From positions 1 to 15,740 of the forward strand of contig CAUCIO010000038.1 of assembly GCA_958442925.1 (NCBI GenBank): DNA of 15,740 bases. Direction: 5' to 3'. This stretch comes from an uncultured Clostridium sp. (GTDB taxonomy: Bacteria > Bacillota > Clostridia > Lachnospirales > Lachnospiraceae). How positions within the stretch are numbered: the first letter of the stretch is position 1; every line of letters begins with the position of its first letter. The notes under the pieces were generated by a model. It was not told where the DNA came from and searched no databases. It saw nothing but the letters and a program-made list of their open reading frames with translations. Positions 12,524 through 15,740 of the stretch are shown piece by piece. The position numbers and the translations under genes are program-made.

Positions 12524-14437
12524 ATGCAGAATGTAATCGTGGGAACCGCAGGCCATGTAGATCATGGAAAAACATGTCTGATTAAAGCCCTCAGCGGAAT
12601 TGATACAGATCGTCTGAAGGAGGAGAAGAAGAGGGGAATCACCATTGAGCTGGGATTTGCCAATCTGATTGACACAGACGGAGTCCACATTGGCATTATT
12701 GACGTGCCGGGACATGAGAAATTTGTCAAAAACATGCTGGCCGGTATCGGCGGCATTGACCTGGTACTGTTAGTCATTGCTCTGGACGAGGGAGTCATGC
12801 CTCAGACAGTAGAGCATTTTGAAATCCTGAAGATGCTTCAGATCCGCCAGGGCATCGTGGTCCTCACCAAGTCTGACACAGTGGACAGCGACTGGGCGGA
12901 CATGGTGGAAGAAGATGTACGAGAGCTGATCAAGGGAAGCTTTTTGGAGCAGGCGGAACTGATCCGCGTTTCTTCCTATACGGGAGAAAATATTGACGTT
13001 TTAAGACAGAAGATTGTGGCCATGGCCAAACAGGCCGGCAGACGCAGGGAGGAGAAGGAGCTGTTCCGTCTTCCCATTGACCGTGTGTTTACCATGGAAG
13101 GCTTCGGAACCGTCGTTACAGGAACTCTGGTAGAGGGAATGTGCGAGGCCGGACAGGAAGTGATGGTATATCCCCAGGAGCGTCTGCTGAAAATCCGAGG
13201 CGTACAGAGCCACGGACAGAAGGAGGAGAAGGCTTCTGCAGGCCAGAGAACGGCTATCAACCTGGCCGGTATTAAGAAGGAGGAGCTGAGCCGCGGAGAG
13301 GTTCTGGCATACCCTGGATCTCTGGTAAACAGTACCATGGTAGATGCTACCCTGCGTCTCTTTGACTCTACTCAGAGAAAGCTGAAAAATGGGGATCGCG
13401 TCCATTTAAGCTACGGCTCTGCCCAGGCCATTGGAAAGGTGATCCTGTTAGACTGTGATGTGGTGGAGGCCGGACAGGAAGCTTTAGTGCAGCTTCGGTT
13501 TGACGATCCAATCTGCGTCAAGAGAAACGATAAATTTATTATCCGTTTCTACTCCCCGGTAGAGACCTTTGGAGGAGGCACGGTATTAAATCCGGCTGCT
13601 GACAAGCACAAGAGAGGGCAGGAGTCTGTCATTGAATCTCTGAGGCTGAAAAAAACAGGAACTGATATAGAGATTCTGGAGCAGATGGTCAACGAGGAGA
13701 GCCGGAGATTTCCAGAGGCGAAGGATCTGGCAGCCTGGATGGATATGACGGTCTCAGAGGCAGAAAAGATGCTGGATACTCTGAGAAACAAGAAAAAGAT
13801 TCTCCATCTGAATGACGGCAGCTTTGTAGGAAAGGCATACTGGGAGAGAGTATCCGGGCTTGCCAATGAGGTACTGGCCCATTTCCATCGGGAAAACCCG
13901 ATTGTAGAGGGAATGGACCGCGAGGAGTTAAAGAGCCGCCTGGCTGAGCGGATGCATCTGCAGAGCGGAAAGAAGGCAGAGGCTCTCATGGCAGAGCTGG
14001 AGAAGCGTAAGGTGATTACCATTCAGGGAAGCATTGTATCGGTGGCTGGCTTTACTGTCAGCTATTCCGATGAGGCGTCTCAGATGATGACAGATATGGA
14101 GAACATCTACAAGAAGGCAGGCATTGAGGTTCCGTCTACCGATGAGCTGGTAGGGGCCTATAAGGACAGAAAACAGGCTAGACAGGTACTCTCTGAGCTG
14201 ACTAAGAAGGGAATTCTCGTGAAAGCCGGAACTGGTGTGCTGATGCATAAAGAGCACTGGGAGCGGGCATTAGGCGTTCTGAGAGAGCATCTGGCCAGCC
14301 ATCCGCAGATCACTCTGGGAGAGTTCAGGGATCTTTTGGGAACATCCAGAAAATACGCAGTGATGCTTCTTGAAACCTATGATCAGATGAAGATCACAAA
14401 GAAGATAGGAGACGCCAGGGTTCCTGGCGGAAAATAA
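12524..14437 (+). CDS. selB: Selenocysteine-specific elongation factor SelB
   Basis: The 637-residue GTPase delivers Sec-tRNA to UGA codons followed by a SECIS hairpin. GTPase motifs are G1 GTAGHVDHGKT (residues 7-17), switch I RGITIELGF, G3 DVPGHEKF (60-67) and G4 TKSD (115-118). EF-Tu-like domains II and III follow, then a long C-terminal part (about residues 380-637) with the winged-helix repeats that bind SECIS RNA. The start at 12524 places the P-loop at the N-terminus, as in SelB; an in-frame ATG at 12470 inside selA would add 18 unrelated residues. The ribosome binding site is within the end of selA. Its likely targets in this window are the UGA codons of grdB and grdA. Confidence 0.96.
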   Translation: MQNVIVGTAGHVDHGKTCLIKALSGIDTDRLKEEKKRGITIELGFANLIDTDGVHIGIIDVPGHEKFVKNMLAGIGGIDLVLLVIALDEGVMPQTVEHFEILKMLQIRQGIVVLTKSDTVDSDWADMVEEDVRELIKGSFLEQAELIRVSSYTGENIDVLRQKIVAMAKQAGRRREEKELFRLPIDRVFTMEGFGTVVTGTLVEGMCEAGQEVMVYPQERLLKIRGVQSHGQKEEKASAGQRTAINLAGIKKEELSRGEVLAYPGSLVNSTMVDATLRLFDSTQRKLKNGDRVHLSYGSAQAIGKVILLDCDVVEAGQEALVQLRFDDPICVKRNDKFIIRFYSPVETFGGGTVLNPAADKHKRGQESVIESLRLKKTGTDIEILEQMVNEESRRFPEAKDLAAWMDMTVSEAEKMLDTLRNKKKILHLNDGSFVGKAYWERVSGLANEVLAHFHRENPIVEGMDREELKSRLAERMHLQSGKKAEALMAELEKRKVITIQGSIVSVAGFTVSYSDEASQMMTDMENIYKKAGIEVPSTDELVGAYKDRKQARQVLSELTKKGILVKAGTGVLMHKEHWERALGVLREHLASHPQITLGEFRDLLGTSRKYAVMLLETYDQMKITKKIGDARVPGGK

Positions 14438-14446
14438 TTGGTTGTA

Positions 14447-14459
14447 AGGGCACAGCCCT
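14447..14459 (+). other. Small hairpin between selB and yedE
   Basis: AGGGC-ACA-GCCCT is a short 5-bp hairpin ten bases after selB, with no T-run. It may slow or protect the transcript but is unlikely to separate yedE from selB. I see no clear promoter in the 63-base gap. Confidence 0.35.
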
Positions 14460-14500
14460 GACAATAAATATTACATCTTTTACAAAGGGGGACATGAGTA

Positions 14501-15589
14501 ATGAACAACAGTAACCTGTCAACAAGGCTGATTCTGGGAGCCATCCTGGGAGCAGCTGCAGCCGCTCTGGCTTTTCTTGGGAATCCGTCTAACATGGCGC
14601 TTTGTATCGCCTGCTTTATCCGCGATACGGCAGGATCCATGAAACTGCATTCAGCGGCTGTCGTACAGTACTTCAGACCTGAGGTAGTAGGTATTGTATG
14701 CGGAGCATTTTTGATTTCAATTGCAACCAAGGAATACCGGTCCACTTCCGGTTCCTCACCGATGATCCGTTTCCTGTTAGGCGTGATCATGATGATTGGT
14801 TCTCTTGTATTTTTAGGATGCCCGCTGCGTCTGCTTATCAGACTGTCAGCAGGAGACTTGAATGCGGTAGTAGCTCTTCCAGGCTTTATTCTCGGTATCT
14901 TTACAGGTACGCTTGCACTGAAGAAGGGCTTTACCCTGGGACGGGCGTATCCGACAAAGGATTCCAGCGGATACGTGCTTCCAGGAGTGCTGGTTTTCCT
15001 GTTTGTGCTCAGCCTGACAACAGCGCTGTTTGTATCCAGTGAATCTGGTCCAGGAAGCAAGCACGCTCCTGTAATCGCAGCGTTAATCGGAGGTCTTGTG
15101 TTCGGAGCAGTAGCTCAGAAAAGCCGTACCTGTTTCGCAGGAGGATTCCGTGATGTCATCCTGATGAGAAACTTTGACCTGTTAAGCGTGCTTGGCGGAC
15201 TGTTCGTTGTTATGCTGGTATTTAACCTTGCAACAGGCGGTTTCAAGCTGTCCTTTGCAGGACAGCCGGTAGCTCACTCCCAGCATCTCTGGAACTTCTT
15301 AGGCATGTATGTGGTAGGCTTTGCAGCGGTACTGGCTGGTGGCTGCCCGTTAAGACAGATGGTACTGGCTGGACAGGGATCTTCTGATTCTGCAGTTACC
15401 TTCCTGGGACTTTTAGTAGGTGCTGCATTCTGCCATAACTTTGGACTGGCAGCTTCTGCAGCGGCAGCTGCCACAGAGACATCAGAGGCAGTAGTGGGAG
15501 GACCAGGACCTGCAGGAAAAGCAGCAGTTCTGATCTGTATTGCAGTGCTGTTCCTGATTGGATTTTTACCTTCCAGGGAAAAGAAGTAA
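14501..15589 (+). CDS. yedE: YedE family putative selenium transporter
   Basis: The 362-residue membrane protein has about nine to ten hydrophobic segments and belongs to the YeeE/YedE family. It is internally repeated. CIACFIRD (residues 35-42) and GCPLR (106-110) in the first half correspond to TCFAGGFRD (210-218) and GCPLR (281-285) in the second. These cysteine motifs are those thought to pass sulfur or selenium species in the family. The subgroup encoded beside selenocysteine genes and YedF is annotated as a selenium transporter, and the location after selC-selA-selB supports this. AGGGGG (14486-14491) lies nine bases before the ATG. A nearer ATG at 14494 ends after six codons. The substrate has not been shown experimentally, as far as I know. 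Confidence 0.85.
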   Translation: MNNSNLSTRLILGAILGAAAAALAFLGNPSNMALCIACFIRDTAGSMKLHSAAVVQYFRPEVVGIVCGAFLISIATKEYRSTSGSSPMIRFLLGVIMMIGSLVFLGCPLRLLIRLSAGDLNAVVALPGFILGIFTGTLALKKGFTLGRAYPTKDSSGYVLPGVLVFLFVLSLTTALFVSSESGPGSKHAPVIAALIGGLVFGAVAQKSRTCFAGGFRDVILMRNFDLLSVLGGLFVVMLVFNLATGGFKLSFAGQPVAHSQHLWNFLGMYVVGFAAVLAGGCPLRQMVLAGQGSSDSAVTFLGLLVGAAFCHNFGLAASAAAAATETSEAVVGGPGPAGKAAVLICIAVLFLIGFLPSREKK

Positions 15590-15647
15590 AAAGGCAGCTT
15601 GGGAAACAAAAAAGGCAGAATGATAAAACAGAAAAGAGGGAAGAATC

Positions 15648-15740
15648 ATGTATGAGGTAGATGCAAGAGGACTTTCATGCCCGGAGCCGGTTATGCTGAC
15701 GGCGGATGCAATTAAAAAACATGGAAATGAGACAATCAAA
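15648..15740 (+). CDS. TusA-like CPxP protein, 5' part only (YedF or TusA)
   Basis: The first 31 codons of a gene cut by the window edge encode a TusA/SirA-type N-terminus with VDARGLSCPEPV, the catalytic cysteine being residue 11. A GAGGG site (15636-15640) lies seven bases upstream. It sits 58 bases after yedE, the usual partner of TusA- and YedF-type selenium proteins. The short 3' gap contains a direct repeat of AAAAAGGCAG. Whether it is a one-domain TusA or a second two-domain YedF cannot be seen from this window. Confidence 0.8.
   Translation, partial: MYEVDARGLSCPEPVMLTADAIKKHGNETIK

Noticed and set aside
14383..15060. Minus-strand reading frame of 225 codons
   Set aside because: It is a shadow of yedE and the end of selB; the + strand proteins are clear family members.

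Overview
The window is a selenium-dependent Stickland cluster from a low-to-moderate GC Gram-positive anaerobe. Strong AGGAGG ribosome binding sites, a glycine reductase operon and clostridial-type promoters point to a Clostridia member, most likely Lachnospiraceae or a relative. All genes lie on the + strand.

Layout. (1) 1-957: an incoming terminator, a strong promoter and yedF, a TusA/DsrE-type selenium-metabolism protein. (2) 1233-1877: a cysteine-rich DUF1847 protein. (3) 1878-3054: a regulatory stretch that surrounds the small gene grdX. It contains two helically phased TGTCAAA-like arrays, phased A-tracts, a leader with two mutually exclusive hairpins, and a sigma-54 type -24/-12 element before grdE. 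(4) 3055-10571: the glycine reductase operon in the order grdE, grdB, trxB, trxA, grdA, grdC, grdD. grdB and grdA each contain an in-frame UGA for selenocysteine (Sec350 and Sec44), so each looks like a broken gene unless it is read through. (5) 10572-10921: a non-coding stretch made of large inverted repeats. (6) 10922-14437: the selenocysteine machinery, with a consensus promoter, tRNA-Sec (selC), selA and selB. (7) 14501-15740: the selenium-transport candidate yedE and the first 31 codons of another TusA-like CPxP protein, cut by the window edge.

How they work together. GrdE/GrdB (protein B) bind and deaminate glycine. GrdA (protein A) carries the carboxymethyl group on its selenocysteine. 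GrdC/GrdD (protein C) release acetyl phosphate. TrxB/TrxA re-reduce GrdA. SelC, SelA and SelB supply the selenocysteine that GrdA and GrdB need, and YedE with the TusA-like proteins probably bring in and handle selenium. selD is not in the window.

The least explained parts are the regulatory DNA around grdX, the structured gaps on both sides of trxB, the inverted-repeat element before selC, and the imperfect acceptor stem of the tRNA-Sec.
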